Positions 17,378 to 25,555 of a DNA stretch of 38,546 bases are shown here, piece by piece (positions within the stretch are counted from its first letter, which is position 1; each line of letters starts with the position of its first letter). The notes beneath the pieces were generated by a model. The model was not told where the DNA came from and searched no databases. It saw only the letters and a list, made by a program, of their open reading frames with translations. The translations under genes and the position numbers were made by a program. The DNA is from an uncultured Chitinophagaceae bacterium (lineage in GTDB: Bacteria; Bacteroidota; Bacteroidia; Chitinophagales; Chitinophagaceae). Location of the stretch: contig CAKZFX010000002.1 of NCBI GenBank assembly GCA_936908745.1, positions 1 through 38,546 on the forward strand, read 5' to 3'.

Positions 17378-17408
17378 CAAAGATAAGGCAAATGAACAGG
17401 GCTGAAAA
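17378..17408 (-). promoter_or_regulatory. Putative secA promoter
   Basis: On the minus strand, TATCTTTG (17378-17385) matches the Bacteroidota -7 element TAnnTTTG exactly. TTTT (17405-17408) lies 19 bases upstream in the -33 position. The gap to the secA start is about 95 bases. Confidence 0.65.
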
Positions 17409-17438
17409 GGCTTCCCGCCACCACCTAATAAAAATACA

Positions 17439-18080
17439 ATGAAATATATTTTTTTCTTAACAGCCACCCTGCTGGCAGGTCTTGCAGCCGGCGCCCAGGA
17501 TTATATTATAACATGGCAGGGCGACAGTATCGCCTGTCGTTTTCCTGACAAACCGCGCAAAGAAGGATTTCGGCCCGCTGGCAAATACCACAACGGTCAT
17601 ATCCGGGTGGCCACTATTTTTCCCAATGATTCTGTCCGGGTTATTGAGGCGGGACAGATCAAAGGTTATTACAGGGCCAAACATGGTAAAAGCCTTTTAT
17701 GCAACGGCCAGTTTGTGACCAAAAAACTGGTGGACCATGCAGGAAGAAAAGATGCATGGTGGAACAATACGACCGAAGCCGAGCCTTTTTTCTTTGTGCA
17801 GAAAGTAATAGAAGGGAAACATGCGGATTTATATACTTTTTATGTTCAATTTGGCTCTGATGCGCCCGAACAATATTATTGTATCACCAAACACAATGAA
17901 ACCGAAGCAGGAAAAGCAATCGTTATGAACAACCGTAAGAAAGCGGTACAATTTCTTAGCGATCCCGACATTGCAGAAGATATGAGTCAATTTCGTTATA
18001 AAAAGAACTGGAAAGCGTATCACCAGATCGTTGAAGAATATAACCGGCTGAAAACGGAAGTTGCCGGCAATAGAAACTGA
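17439..18080 (+). CDS. Exported protein of unknown function
   Basis: A 213-residue protein with a cleavable signal peptide (MKYIFFLTATLLAGLAAGAQ). After it comes DYIITWQGDSIACRF, a motif typical of many small exported Bacteroidota proteins that start with a short beta hairpin, then basic and aromatic stretches such as VRVIEAGQIKGYY. The C-terminal third is helical and charged (NRKKAVQFLSDPDIAEDM). It resembles no family I can name. It diverges from secA and precedes a lipoprotein gene by 60 bases, so these two may be one operon. No catalytic motif is visible. Confidence 0.75.
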   Translation: MKYIFFLTATLLAGLAAGAQDYIITWQGDSIACRFPDKPRKEGFRPAGKYHNGHIRVATIFPNDSVRVIEAGQIKGYYRAKHGKSLLCNGQFVTKKLVDHAGRKDAWWNNTTEAEPFFFVQKVIEGKHADLYTFYVQFGSDAPEQYYCITKHNETEAGKAIVMNNRKKAVQFLSDPDIAEDMSQFRYKKNWKAYHQIVEEYNRLKTEVAGNRN

Positions 18081-18140
18081 GTATTGACATTACATTAACT
18101 AACTTTCAGGTCACAAAAAGTATTAATCAAAAAGAGATTC

Positions 18141-18836
18141 ATGCGTTATTTATCAACTGCATTGGCAATTTTAGTTTCAGCGTTTATTTTTTCCTGTACG
18201 AGTAATGAAGTGGGCAACAGCAGCGATGTAAATCCTGAAACGGTTTATTTCGACTATAAAATTTCGGGTGAAGAAGGGAATAATGATATTACCGTGATGC
18301 TGCAATATCGTTTTGCAGGCAAAAACGGCACAACGCTTTTATTGGACAGCAGCAGCAAAGTGGAGCTGGATGGCGAACGGTTGAAAGCGGACAGCTCTAA
18401 GTACACAGGCGCCTTTTATGAAATACAAAAACCGGTGGATGCGTTTGCCGGTAAACATACCATCACGTATACCGACATCAGTGGTAAGACCTATACGGAG
18501 GAATTTGAATTCCGTCCTATTTCGCTGCTGGCAGATGTGCCGGAAACCCTCACCCGTGGCGATCTCCAGTTTGAAATTGGCGGTTTGGCCGCCACAGATT
18601 ATGTGCATGTGATGATGACGGATACCGCTTTTGGCAGCAATGGCCTCAGCCGTGTGGATACTGTAAAGGATGGACGTTTGGTCATCAAAAAAGCCGACCT
18701 GAAAGGGCTGGTAAATGGCCCGGTGGCTTTTGAACTGGCCAGGGAAGAGGAAAGACCTGTCAAAAACGGCACTTCCGAAGGCGGCAGGATATTGATTTCC
18801 TACCGGTTAAAGAAGGATTTTCTCTTGAAGGACTAG
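18141..18836 (+). CDS. Lipoprotein of unknown function
   Basis: A 231-residue lipoprotein: MRYLSTALAILVSAFIFSC is a signal peptide with lipobox-like IFSC, and mature protein starts at Cys19. The mature part is beta-rich, with strands such as TVYFDYKISGE and DITVMLQYRF, and a segment like KHTITYTDISGKTYTEEFEF that resembles an Ig-like domain. The final LKKDFLLKD is charged. It follows the exported 213-residue protein by 60 bases and may form an operon with it. I recognise no named family. Confidence 0.75.
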   Translation: MRYLSTALAILVSAFIFSCTSNEVGNSSDVNPETVYFDYKISGEEGNNDITVMLQYRFAGKNGTTLLLDSSSKVELDGERLKADSSKYTGAFYEIQKPVDAFAGKHTITYTDISGKTYTEEFEFRPISLLADVPETLTRGDLQFEIGGLAATDYVHVMMTDTAFGSNGLSRVDTVKDGRLVIKKADLKGLVNGPVAFELAREEERPVKNGTSEGGRILISYRLKKDFLLKD

Positions 18837-18851
18837 TTTTATTACAATCTT

Positions 18852-18935
18852 TCTCTTTATCAGCGAAAACCAGCGCAATCCGCGGGAGAAAAATTTCCCG
18901 CTGATCTTGCAGATGTACGCAGAAAATGGTAGCTG
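18852..18935. repeat. Intergenic repeat of the CAGCG type
   Basis: Text such as TCAGCGAAAACCAGCGCAA, with inverted arms GCGGGA (18882-18887) and TCCCGC (18896-18901), then GCAGATGTACGCAGA. It resembles dispersed intergenic repeats of many Bacteroidota and shares words with 4168-4246. No gene is visible in the gap 18837-19123. Confidence 0.5.
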
Positions 18936-19008
18936 CCAAGGGTTTACAGGAAGGATATTCTTACTCACTTATTTTCAACATCAGCATGGAATTTCAGCCA
19001 TAACGGCG

Positions 19009-19016
19009 TACTTTTG
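19009..19016 (+). promoter_or_regulatory. Putative -7 element of atpG
   Basis: TACTTTTG fits TAnnTTTG. No clear -33 TTTG lies at the right distance. A start near 19022 would give a leader of about 100 bases containing the inverted repeat at 19038-19103. Confidence 0.45.
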
Positions 19017-19037
19017 CGGCCAAATTCGAAAGGTTAG

Positions 19038-19103
19038 AAAAGTTTAAGGTTTAATACGTTTAAAATTGTTGCTAAAACGTAACCTTCTTAACCTTAAACT
19101 TTT
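19038..19103 (+). repeat. Perfect 14-bp inverted repeat in the atpG leader
   Basis: AAAAGTTTAAGGTT (19038-19051) and AACCTTAAACTTTT (19090-19103) are exact reverse complements. The words are those of the AGTTTAAGGTT intergenic repeats near deoC. In RNA it would form a hairpin 20 bases before the atpG start. Confidence 0.6.
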
Positions 19104-19123
19104 AAACCATTAAACGTTAAGAA

Positions 19124-20005
19124 ATGGCTGGACAATTAAAAGAGGTTCGTAACCGCATCAAATCAGTACAAAGTACACAGCAGATCACAAAAGCCATGAA
19201 AATGGTGAGTGCTGCCAAACTGCGCCGTGCGCAGGATGCTATTACTCAAATGCGTCCTTATGCCAAAAAATTGCAGGAAATGCTGAGCAATATTGTCAGC
19301 AACAGCGATGGCGATACTTCAATGGCATTGGCGGCTGAACGCCCGGTAGAGAAAGTGCTGCTGATCGTTATCACCAGCGACCGTGGCCTGGCAGGCGCTT
19401 TCAACAGCAACCTGATTAAACTGACCAAAGCCACAATTGCTGAAAAATATGCCGATCAGAACCGTAAAGGCAATGTGACGATCTGGAACATTGGTAAAAA
19501 AGGCTATGAGCATTTCCAGAAACTGAATTATAAAGCAGACGCTTCTTTTAAAGATATTTTCCTCAACCTGACGTTTGAAAACGTGCAACTGGCTTCACAA
19601 GCGGCTATGAAAGCGTTTGAAGAAAGACAGTTTGACGTGGTTGAGATCGTTTACAGCCAGTTTAAAAATGCAGCTACGCAAAAATTTGAACTGGAGCGTT
19701 TCCTGCCAATCCCTAAAGTAGAAAAGAAAGAAGGCGGCACCAAAGCTGACTTTATTTTCGACCCTACGAAAGAAGAGCTGGTAGCGGAACTGATGCCAAA
19801 AATCCTCAACACACAGTTGTTTAAAGCTGTATTGGATTCCAACGCTTCTGAACATGGCGCCCGTATGACGGCCATGGACAAAGCCAGCGAGAATGCCAAT
19901 GAAATGCTGCGCAGCCTGAAGATCTCTTACAACCGTGCAAGACAAGCGGCCATCACGACGGAATTGACCGAGATCGTGAGCGGTGCAGCTGCCCTGCAAG
20001 GATAA
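19124..20005 (+). CDS. atpG: F1F0 ATP synthase gamma subunit
   Basis: A 293-residue gamma subunit, the rotating shaft of the F1 part of ATP synthase. The N-terminal helix MAGQLKEVRNRIKSVQSTQQ followed by ITKAMKMVSAAKLRRAQ is the family signature. The internal VLLIVITSDRGLAGAFNSNL is the conserved Rossmann-like segment. The C-terminal helix ends in ARQAAITTELTEIVSGAAAL. An internal stretch around residues 195-215 (VEKKEGGTKADFIFDP) matches the insertion common in Bacteroidota. No atpH, atpA or atpD is adjacent here, although atpG is usually in the F1 operon. The neighbours are a lipoprotein gene upstream and scpB downstream. Confidence 0.97.
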   Translation: MAGQLKEVRNRIKSVQSTQQITKAMKMVSAAKLRRAQDAITQMRPYAKKLQEMLSNIVSNSDGDTSMALAAERPVEKVLLIVITSDRGLAGAFNSNLIKLTKATIAEKYADQNRKGNVTIWNIGKKGYEHFQKLNYKADASFKDIFLNLTFENVQLASQAAMKAFEERQFDVVEIVYSQFKNAATQKFELERFLPIPKVEKKEGGTKADFIFDPTKEELVAELMPKILNTQLFKAVLDSNASEHGARMTAMDKASENANEMLRSLKISYNRARQAAITTELTEIVSGAAALQG

Positions 20006-20010
20006 ATTTC

Positions 20011-20050
20011 GGGTCGGGAGTCGATAGTCAAGAGTCGTTAGTCTGGCGTC
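20011..20050. repeat. Degenerate AGTC-type intergenic repeat
   Basis: Imperfect tandem units of GGAGTCGAT, AGTCAAGAGTCG and TTAGTC follow the atpG stop. It looks like a short degenerate tandem repeat and codes for nothing visible. Confidence 0.45.
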
Positions 20051-20194
20051 CTAAAGTTTGCAAAGAACTTACTGCTACTGATTTTTTATTTACAATTCAT
20101 CAACAGTTCAAAAATTGATGATTAATTGTTAATAACCTCATTTTAGCTATTTAGCCATGATGGCTAACTTGCCCCTTTAACTTTTTTGACCCTT

Positions 20195-20905
20195 ATGACA
20201 AATATGACCGAAGTTTCTTTCCTGATACCGCATATTGAGGCGCTGATTTTTGCCAGTGATAAGCCATTGACGACGTTAGAGGTAAACGAGCTCCTGAATA
20301 ACGCATTGGGTTATATGGACGATAAAGTGCCGCTGGACAAAGTGGAGTCTGCATTGGAAGGTATTGTAGAAAAATACAGCGCCGATTTTTATCCTTTTGA
20401 AGTAAGACAAAGCGGCGGTGGCTGGCAATTCCTGACCCGCAAAGAATTTCATAAAACAGTAGCCCAGCTCAACGGCGATAAATTCCTCAAAAGATTATCA
20501 GCCGCTGCATTGGAAACACTGGCGATTGTGGCATATAAACAACCTGTAACAAAAGGTGAGATCGAAGCCATCCGTGGTGTAAGTTCTGACTATGCCGTAC
20601 AAAAATTATTGGAAAAAGAACTGATCATCATCACCGGCCGCAACGAAAAATTGCCGGGCCATCCATTGGTGTATTCTACTTCTAAAAACTTCATGGACTA
20701 CTTTGGTATCAACTCGGCTGATGACCTGCCAAAGATCAAAGAAGTATTGGCAGAGCAGTTGGTAGAACCAACGATCGTTAAAGATGCCGCTGCAACAGGT
20801 GAAGAAACCACTGGCGAAAATGATACAGACGCAGAAGGCGAAGCAATGGCAGTAACCGAGCAAGGTGAACTGGTAGAAAGCAACGAACAGGGAGACGAAG
20901 AATAG
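20195..20905 (+). CDS. scpB: Segregation and condensation protein ScpB
   Basis: A 236-residue kleisin-associated winged-helix subunit of the SMC-ScpAB complex that organises and segregates the chromosome. I chose the ATG at 20195; a TTG at 20186 and an ATG at 20204 are other options. Typical blocks are IEALIFASDKPLTTLEV at the start, VRQSGGGWQFLTR, LSAAALETLAIVAYKQPVTK (the second winged-helix domain), IRGVSSDYAVQKLLEKELI, and GHPLVYSTSKNFMDYFGI. A low-complexity acidic tail of about 45 residues follows (rich in Glu and Gly). A perfect 13-bp terminator closes the gene. Confidence 0.95.
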   Translation: MTNMTEVSFLIPHIEALIFASDKPLTTLEVNELLNNALGYMDDKVPLDKVESALEGIVEKYSADFYPFEVRQSGGGWQFLTRKEFHKTVAQLNGDKFLKRLSAAALETLAIVAYKQPVTKGEIEAIRGVSSDYAVQKLLEKELIIITGRNEKLPGHPLVYSTSKNFMDYFGINSADDLPKIKEVLAEQLVEPTIVKDAAATGEETTGENDTDAEGEAMAVTEQGELVESNEQGDEE

Positions 20906-20930
20906 TCTTTCTTTCAATAAACAACTTTTC

Positions 20931-20968
20931 AAAGTGGTGCGGTTCTTTACCGCACCACTTTCTTTTTT
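20931..20968 (+). terminator. Terminator of scpB
   Basis: AAAGTGGTGCGGT and ACCGCACCACTTT pair perfectly, with a C and a T-run after them. It ends only 14 bases before the lysA start, so lysA must use a promoter within or next to this hairpin, or be very short-leadered. Confidence 0.95.
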
Positions 20969-20982
20969 ATCTTCGCCCATCT

Positions 20983-22197
20983 ATGCCGCAATCACTTTCA
21001 AACGAACAACTGGTAGCAATCGCCAATGAATTTGGCACACCTGTTTATATATACCATGCTGAGAAAATAAAAGAACAGTATGAAAAACTGGTGCATGCAT
21101 TTCGTGAAAGCGATGTGGTATTTTTCTATGCCTGTAAGGCGCTGACCAATGTCAACATCCTTAAGTATATCAAAAACATTGGTTGCAATGTGGATTGCAG
21201 TTCTATCAATGAAGTAAAGCTGGCTTTGCATGCAGGTTTTACACCCGATCGTGTTTTATATACATCCAATGGTATCGCATTCAGCGAAATTGAAGAAGCC
21301 AAAGAACTGGGCGTACATATCAATATTGACAGCCTTTCCAACCTCGAAAAATTTGGTAAGAAATTCGGGCATAGCTATCCTGTCGGCATCCGCCTGCGTC
21401 CTAATATCATGGCCGGTGGCAATTTGAAAATATCAACGGGTCATGACCGCAGTAAGTTTGGTATTCCTGTAGAACATATCAACGAAGTGCTGGCATTGGT
21501 AAAAGAACATGACCTGTTTATCCGCGACCTGCATATTCATACCGGCAGCGAGATCAAAGACGTGGATGTATTTGTAAAAGGGATTGAAGTATTGTTTGAT
21601 CTCATTCCTCATTTTAAAGAACTCGAATCAATTGACCTGGGCGGTGGTTTCAAAGTGCCTTACAAAGACGGCGATAGCGAAACCGATATGGAACTGCTGG
21701 CGCAAAAAGTAAAAGAAGCGTTTGATAATCATCCGAACCCGGGAGGCAAGCATCTGCAGATATGGTTTGAACCGGGCAAATTTGTGGTGAGCGAAGCAGG
21801 TTATCTCGTAGCTGAGGTGAACGTGATCAAAGAAACAGCGGCCACTACATTTGTGGGATTAAACAGCGGTTTCAATCACCTGATCCGCCCGATGTTTTAT
21901 GATGCTTATCACCGAATCAAAAATATCAGCAATCCTGGCGGAGAAAAAAAGCCTTATACCGTAACCGGCAATATCTGCGAAACCGACAACTTTGCCAGCG
22001 ACCGTCCACTGAATGAAGTGCGGGAGGGAGACTTGCTGGTATTCTGCAATGCCGGCGCTTATGGTTTTGAAATGTCATCCAACTTCAACTCAAGATACAA
22101 ACCCGCCGAAGTGCTGGTGATAGATGGCAAAGCCCATCTTATTCGCCGAAGAGATGAGTTTAAAGATTTATTGGAGAACCAGGTGGAGGTGTTGTGA
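20983..22197 (+). CDS. lysA: Diaminopimelate decarboxylase
   Basis: A 404-residue PLP enzyme that makes L-lysine from meso-diaminopimelate. The fold type III pattern is clear: FGTPVYIYHAEKI at the start, FFYACKALTN with the PLP Lys at residue 52, the barrel-ending HIHTGSEI and GGGFKVPY phosphate-binding loops, and EPGKFVVSEAG. In the C-terminal domain, NICETDNFASDR supplies the catalytic Cys of the dimer partner, and NAGAYGFEMSSNFNSR is the family end motif. The start at 20983 immediately follows the scpB terminator, with TATCTTCG (20966-20973) as an imperfect -7 element, which suggests a short leader. It is transcribed alone. Confidence 0.96.
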   Translation: MPQSLSNEQLVAIANEFGTPVYIYHAEKIKEQYEKLVHAFRESDVVFFYACKALTNVNILKYIKNIGCNVDCSSINEVKLALHAGFTPDRVLYTSNGIAFSEIEEAKELGVHINIDSLSNLEKFGKKFGHSYPVGIRLRPNIMAGGNLKISTGHDRSKFGIPVEHINEVLALVKEHDLFIRDLHIHTGSEIKDVDVFVKGIEVLFDLIPHFKELESIDLGGGFKVPYKDGDSETDMELLAQKVKEAFDNHPNPGGKHLQIWFEPGKFVVSEAGYLVAEVNVIKETAATTFVGLNSGFNHLIRPMFYDAYHRIKNISNPGGEKKPYTVTGNICETDNFASDRPLNEVREGDLLVFCNAGAYGFEMSSNFNSRYKPAEVLVIDGKAHLIRRRDEFKDLLENQVEVL

Positions 22198-22203
22198 GTT
22201 TTT

Positions 22204-22345
22204 TCACCGCAGAGAATAAGAGAAACAGAGTTTTGCAGACTTGCCTGCTGCAAGCAGGGATAGATTTAACCGATAACCTGCCTGTCGGCAGACAGGGGCG
22301 GAAAGGCGCAAAGATTTTCTTAGTGATACTTAGTGACTTTGTGGG
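22204..22345. repeat. Intergenic repeats between lysA and the DUF6263-like gene
   Basis: The gap after lysA holds a chain of repeat-like text: CACCGCAGAGAATAAGAG, the palindrome CCTGCTGCAAGCAGG (22244-22258), CCTGCCTGTCGGCAGACAGG (22277-22296), and TTAGTGATACTTAGTGACTT. These are of the kind scattered between genes in many Bacteroidota. No gene is visible. Confidence 0.5.
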
Positions 22346-22401
22346 AGACAAAAATTCTCTGTGAATCTCCTTTACTCCGCGGTCTTCTGTGGCCTTCTCA
22401 A

Positions 22402-23277
22402 TTACTCTTTCACAGCCGTCACCACCGTCTTCATCGTCGTCTTAGCTGTCAAGGGTGTTTCACCACCCATACCTGTTGTGGTGCCGGTTGATTCTGTTAT
22501 CACTTCTTTCTCTTTGATGATACCATTCGCTTTGTTTACGATGATCGTGCCGGTTGACTTATTATTGAGCGTCGTGGAAATTTGCATACCCATTACATCG
22601 GCCTTGCTGCTCGTTGTGGATGTACCGGCAACTGTTACCGTTAACGTTGAATCGCCGATTTCAGCTAATGTATATGTATTGTTGAACTTGCCGCTTGCGT
22701 TCTCGTAGCTTTCAGACCATGTTTCGCCCTTGGCTACTTCTCTTGCAGGAAACACACCAAAGAAACTGGCCGTTCCTTTTTTGGGAGGGTTTACGATCTC
22801 AAAAACATCTCTTAACATCCCTGTTACCATTTTTACCCTGTCATCCGTTTCGGCGCTGGTAAACTTTTCAGGAAACGCCATCAAAACAGTACCTGACGGG
22901 CTAACGATCATATCATAGGTTTTATCAACTATATCTTTAACCGCCGGGCCAAACGGTCCCTTCATATCTTTTTCGTTATTGGAATCAAAAGGCCTTTTTT
23001 GCCCCATCCCTTCAAAATTAAAAGTCAACTGCTTGGTGGCATGACGCAGGGTGCTGTTATCAGCCGTAGCGTTGGTCACCTTATATGTGTGCAACACGGT
23101 GGCCCTGGTATTAAAATCAACGGACTGGCCAAATGCCTGCTGCGCTACGGTGCTTTTAAAATCAGTTTGCACCTGCAATAACTGGCCTTGTTCAAAAACA
23201 ACAGGGCTGTTTACTTTTTGTCCAAAAGCAATGGCAAGAGAAAACAGGCTGCAAACGGAGAGGATGGCTTTTTTCAT
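22402..23277 (-). CDS. Exported DUF6263-like protein
   Basis: A 291-residue protein with a cleavable signal peptide (AILSVCSLFSLAIAFGQ). I start at the ATG at 23277, because the upstream extension of the open frame has no signal peptide or family features. The body is beta-rich and resembles the DUF6263 proteins: FEQGQLLQVQTDFKSTV early, TKQLTFNFEGMGQK, a DMIVSPSGTVLMAFPEKF segment, GETWSESYENASGKF and a late strand-rich tail. No catalytic residues are evident. Its function is unknown. It is transcribed opposite to its neighbours; a C1 peptidase gene diverges from it. Confidence 0.65.
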   Translation of the reverse strand: MKKAILSVCSLFSLAIAFGQKVNSPVVFEQGQLLQVQTDFKSTVAQQAFGQSVDFNTRATVLHTYKVTNATADNSTLRHATKQLTFNFEGMGQKRPFDSNNEKDMKGPFGPAVKDIVDKTYDMIVSPSGTVLMAFPEKFTSAETDDRVKMVTGMLRDVFEIVNPPKKGTASFFGVFPAREVAKGETWSESYENASGKFNNTYTLAEIGDSTLTVTVAGTSTTSSKADVMGMQISTTLNNKSTGTIIVNKANGIIKEKEVITESTGTTTGMGGETPLTAKTTMKTVVTAVKE

Positions 23278-23436
23278 AAAGTTGTATATGACTATTGTCA
23301 AAAATGACGATTCTTTTGATAAGAAAGTTCGCCGGGTGGGTAAATATTTTTGAACCCAATTAATAACCGGCCATTTAGTTTTATTTACAGCTAAGTTCTT
23401 ACATTTAATATACCTGTTAAAACCAAAACGTTTTTT

Positions 23437-25053
23437 ATGCCTATAAGAATGACGGACGACCCGGTTGATCCAAACCAGCAAAACGATGATGGCGGTGGTG
23501 GAGGAAGAAGACCCTCCTTTCCCGGTGGTGGCGGAGGTGGTATTGGTGCCCTTTTGCCTATGCTCTTGGGTTTGTTCAAAGGAAAAGGGATCATTCTCCT
23601 GTTAGTCATCGCTGCCGGCGCTTACTTCCTGTTGGGAAAAGGCGGTGGCGGTTGCAATGTGCAGGATATTGTTTCCAAATTTTCACAAAGCGGGTACAAC
23701 TTTAACCCGGCAGAATTTAACAAAGCTTCTGTGTATGAAGGGCTGGAAGACGATGCTAATAAAAATCCTTTACCCGAAGCTGTTTCCCTACTGCGTTTTG
23801 CACCCGATCGTGGCAACCAGGGCCAGCAGGGGAGCTGTGTGGCATGGAGTTGTGCTTATAGCGCACAAACCATTTTGACAGCAGCAGCCACAGGCACAGA
23901 TCCTAACCAGATTGTTTTCAGTCCCTCTTATTTATACAACCAGATCAAACTGGAAGGTTGCCAGGGCTCTTACCTTCAACGTGCCATGGAATCCATGAAA
24001 AATAATGGAGGTGTACAGTGGAGTCAATTCCCATATGACGATCAGGATTGTAATAGCCTTCCTCCTGAATCATTGAAACAAGCAGGAAGACAAAACGTGA
24101 TCCATGGATTTACCCGTATCACCAATGGCGACAATATCAATGAAATAAGTGTAAGAGGTATTAAAGAGCATTTGGCAAAAGATGCACCGGTGGCCATCGG
24201 TATGATGGTGGGGCAAAGTTTTATGCAGGATATGATGGGGCAGGAAGTTTGGAGACCATCAGCTTCTGATGCCTCGCAAATGGGAATGGGAGGCCATGCG
24301 ATGTGCGTGATCGGTTATGATGATAGAAAGTATATTGGCAAAAGCGAAGATGGAAAAGATGTATATGGCGGTTTTCAAATTATGAATAGCTGGGGGCCGG
24401 AGTGGGGTAAGAACGGAGTCGCTTGGGTTGGCTATGGCGACTTCAAAAACTATGTGCGTGAAGCCTATGGCATTGATCCCTTGCCAAAAAGAAATGGGGT
24501 GGCCAATGTGCCGCTGGAATGCACGATCGGCCTGGTCAATAATGAGAACAAGCAATACATACAACTGCGTTCCGCTGGTGGTAATATGTTCCAGACGGTT
24601 TCACCAATCCGTGCAGGCACCCGTTTCAAAATGGAGATCAAAAACCAGACGGAGTGTTATATCTATATTTTCGGACAGGAAACAGATGGTAAAAGTTTTG
24701 TGCTGTTCCCTTATTTAAAGCAAGGCGAAACGGTTTCCAAACATTCGCCTTATTGCGGCATCACGGGTTATCGTTTGTTCCCGAAAGCGCAGTCGCTGGA
24801 AGCTGATACCATCGGCAACAGGGATTATATCGCCATTGTTGTAAGTAAAGACGAACTGGATTATAACCAGTTGAACCAGGCCATCAGCAATAGCAACCAA
24901 TCAACGTATGCTGGCAAAGTAAATGAAGCTTTGCAAAGCATATTGATCCGCTCTGCCCGTTATTCAAATACAGGCGATGGAACTATTTACTTTAAAGTAG
25001 ATGCAAACGACAACAAAGCGGTGGCCGCGGTTGTTGCATTTGATAAACAATAG
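23437..25053 (+). CDS. Membrane-anchored C1 (papain-like) peptidase with DUF4384-like tail
   Basis: A 538-residue protein. The N-terminus is Gly/Asp/Asn-rich without a signal peptide, followed by one membrane span (GIILLLVIAAGAYFLL, about 51-66). The peptidase has Gln128 and nucleophile Cys134 in NQGQQGSCVAWS, His287 in GGHAMCVIGYDD and Asn317 in IMNSWGPEWGKNG, so the catalytic set is complete. From about residue 350 a beta domain follows (YIQLRSAGGNMFQ, YIYIFGQETDGKSFVLFPY), which resembles DUF4384. The membrane span probably holds the peptidase outside the cytoplasmic membrane. A thioredoxin-like gene starts 4 bases later and a hotdog gene follows, so they form a likely operon. Substrates are unknown. 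Confidence 0.85.
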   Translation: MPIRMTDDPVDPNQQNDDGGGGGRRPSFPGGGGGGIGALLPMLLGLFKGKGIILLLVIAAGAYFLLGKGGGGCNVQDIVSKFSQSGYNFNPAEFNKASVYEGLEDDANKNPLPEAVSLLRFAPDRGNQGQQGSCVAWSCAYSAQTILTAAATGTDPNQIVFSPSYLYNQIKLEGCQGSYLQRAMESMKNNGGVQWSQFPYDDQDCNSLPPESLKQAGRQNVIHGFTRITNGDNINEISVRGIKEHLAKDAPVAIGMMVGQSFMQDMMGQEVWRPSASDASQMGMGGHAMCVIGYDDRKYIGKSEDGKDVYGGFQIMNSWGPEWGKNGVAWVGYGDFKNYVREAYGIDPLPKRNGVANVPLECTIGLVNNENKQYIQLRSAGGNMFQTVSPIRAGTRFKMEIKNQTECYIYIFGQETDGKSFVLFPYLKQGETVSKHSPYCGITGYRLFPKAQSLEADTIGNRDYIAIVVSKDELDYNQLNQAISNSNQSTYAGKVNEALQSILIRSARYSNTGDGTIYFKVDANDNKAVAAVVAFDKQ

Positions 25054-25057
25054 AATT

Positions 25058-25555
25058 ATGAAACGAATTTTTATTATAGCGATCCTGTTAAGCTGTGCTG
25101 CTGTTGTTTCGGCGCAGGACCTTTCTAAATTCAAACTGTATAAGCCGGAGGAAAACGCTTCGGAAGAAATTGCCAAAGCGGTAAAACAGGCGAAGAAAGA
25201 GGGCAAAAATGTGTTTATACAGATCGGCGGCAACTGGTGTATCTGGTGCGCAAGGTTCAATGACTTTGTAACAAAAGATGCTTCCATAGATTCATTGATC
25301 AATGCAAACTATGTTGTCTATCACATGAACTGGAGCAAAGAAAACAAGAATGAAAAACTGCTGGCAAAATATAAATTTCCGCAGCGGTTTGGGTTCCCTG
25401 TGTTCCTGGTGCTGGATGATAAAGGAGAATTGCTGCATACACAAAACTCTGCCTATCTCGAAGAAAATAAAAGCTACAGCAAGGAAAAAGTAACCGGCTT
25501 TTTCAACGACTGGACACCCAAGGCATTGGAAGCGGACACTTATAAAGAACAATAA
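25058..25555 (+). CDS. Exported thioredoxin-like protein
   Basis: A 165-residue protein with signal peptide MKRIFIIAILLSCAAVVSAQ; I start at the ATG at 25058, which begins this peptide. The thioredoxin fold shows GKNVFIQIGGNWCIWCARFN with the CxxC at WCIWC, and FGFPVFLVLDDKGEL with the cis-Pro. A periplasmic disulfide reductant or isomerase role is likely. It begins 4 bases after the peptidase gene and overlaps the next start by one base (TAATG), so it is translationally coupled. The CxxC and its Trp-rich surroundings resemble the thioredoxin family with the DUF255-like WC.WC motif. Confidence 0.82.
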   Translation: MKRIFIIAILLSCAAVVSAQDLSKFKLYKPEENASEEIAKAVKQAKKEGKNVFIQIGGNWCIWCARFNDFVTKDASIDSLINANYVVYHMNWSKENKNEKLLAKYKFPQRFGFPVFLVLDDKGELLHTQNSAYLEENKSYSKEKVTGFFNDWTPKALEADTYKEQ

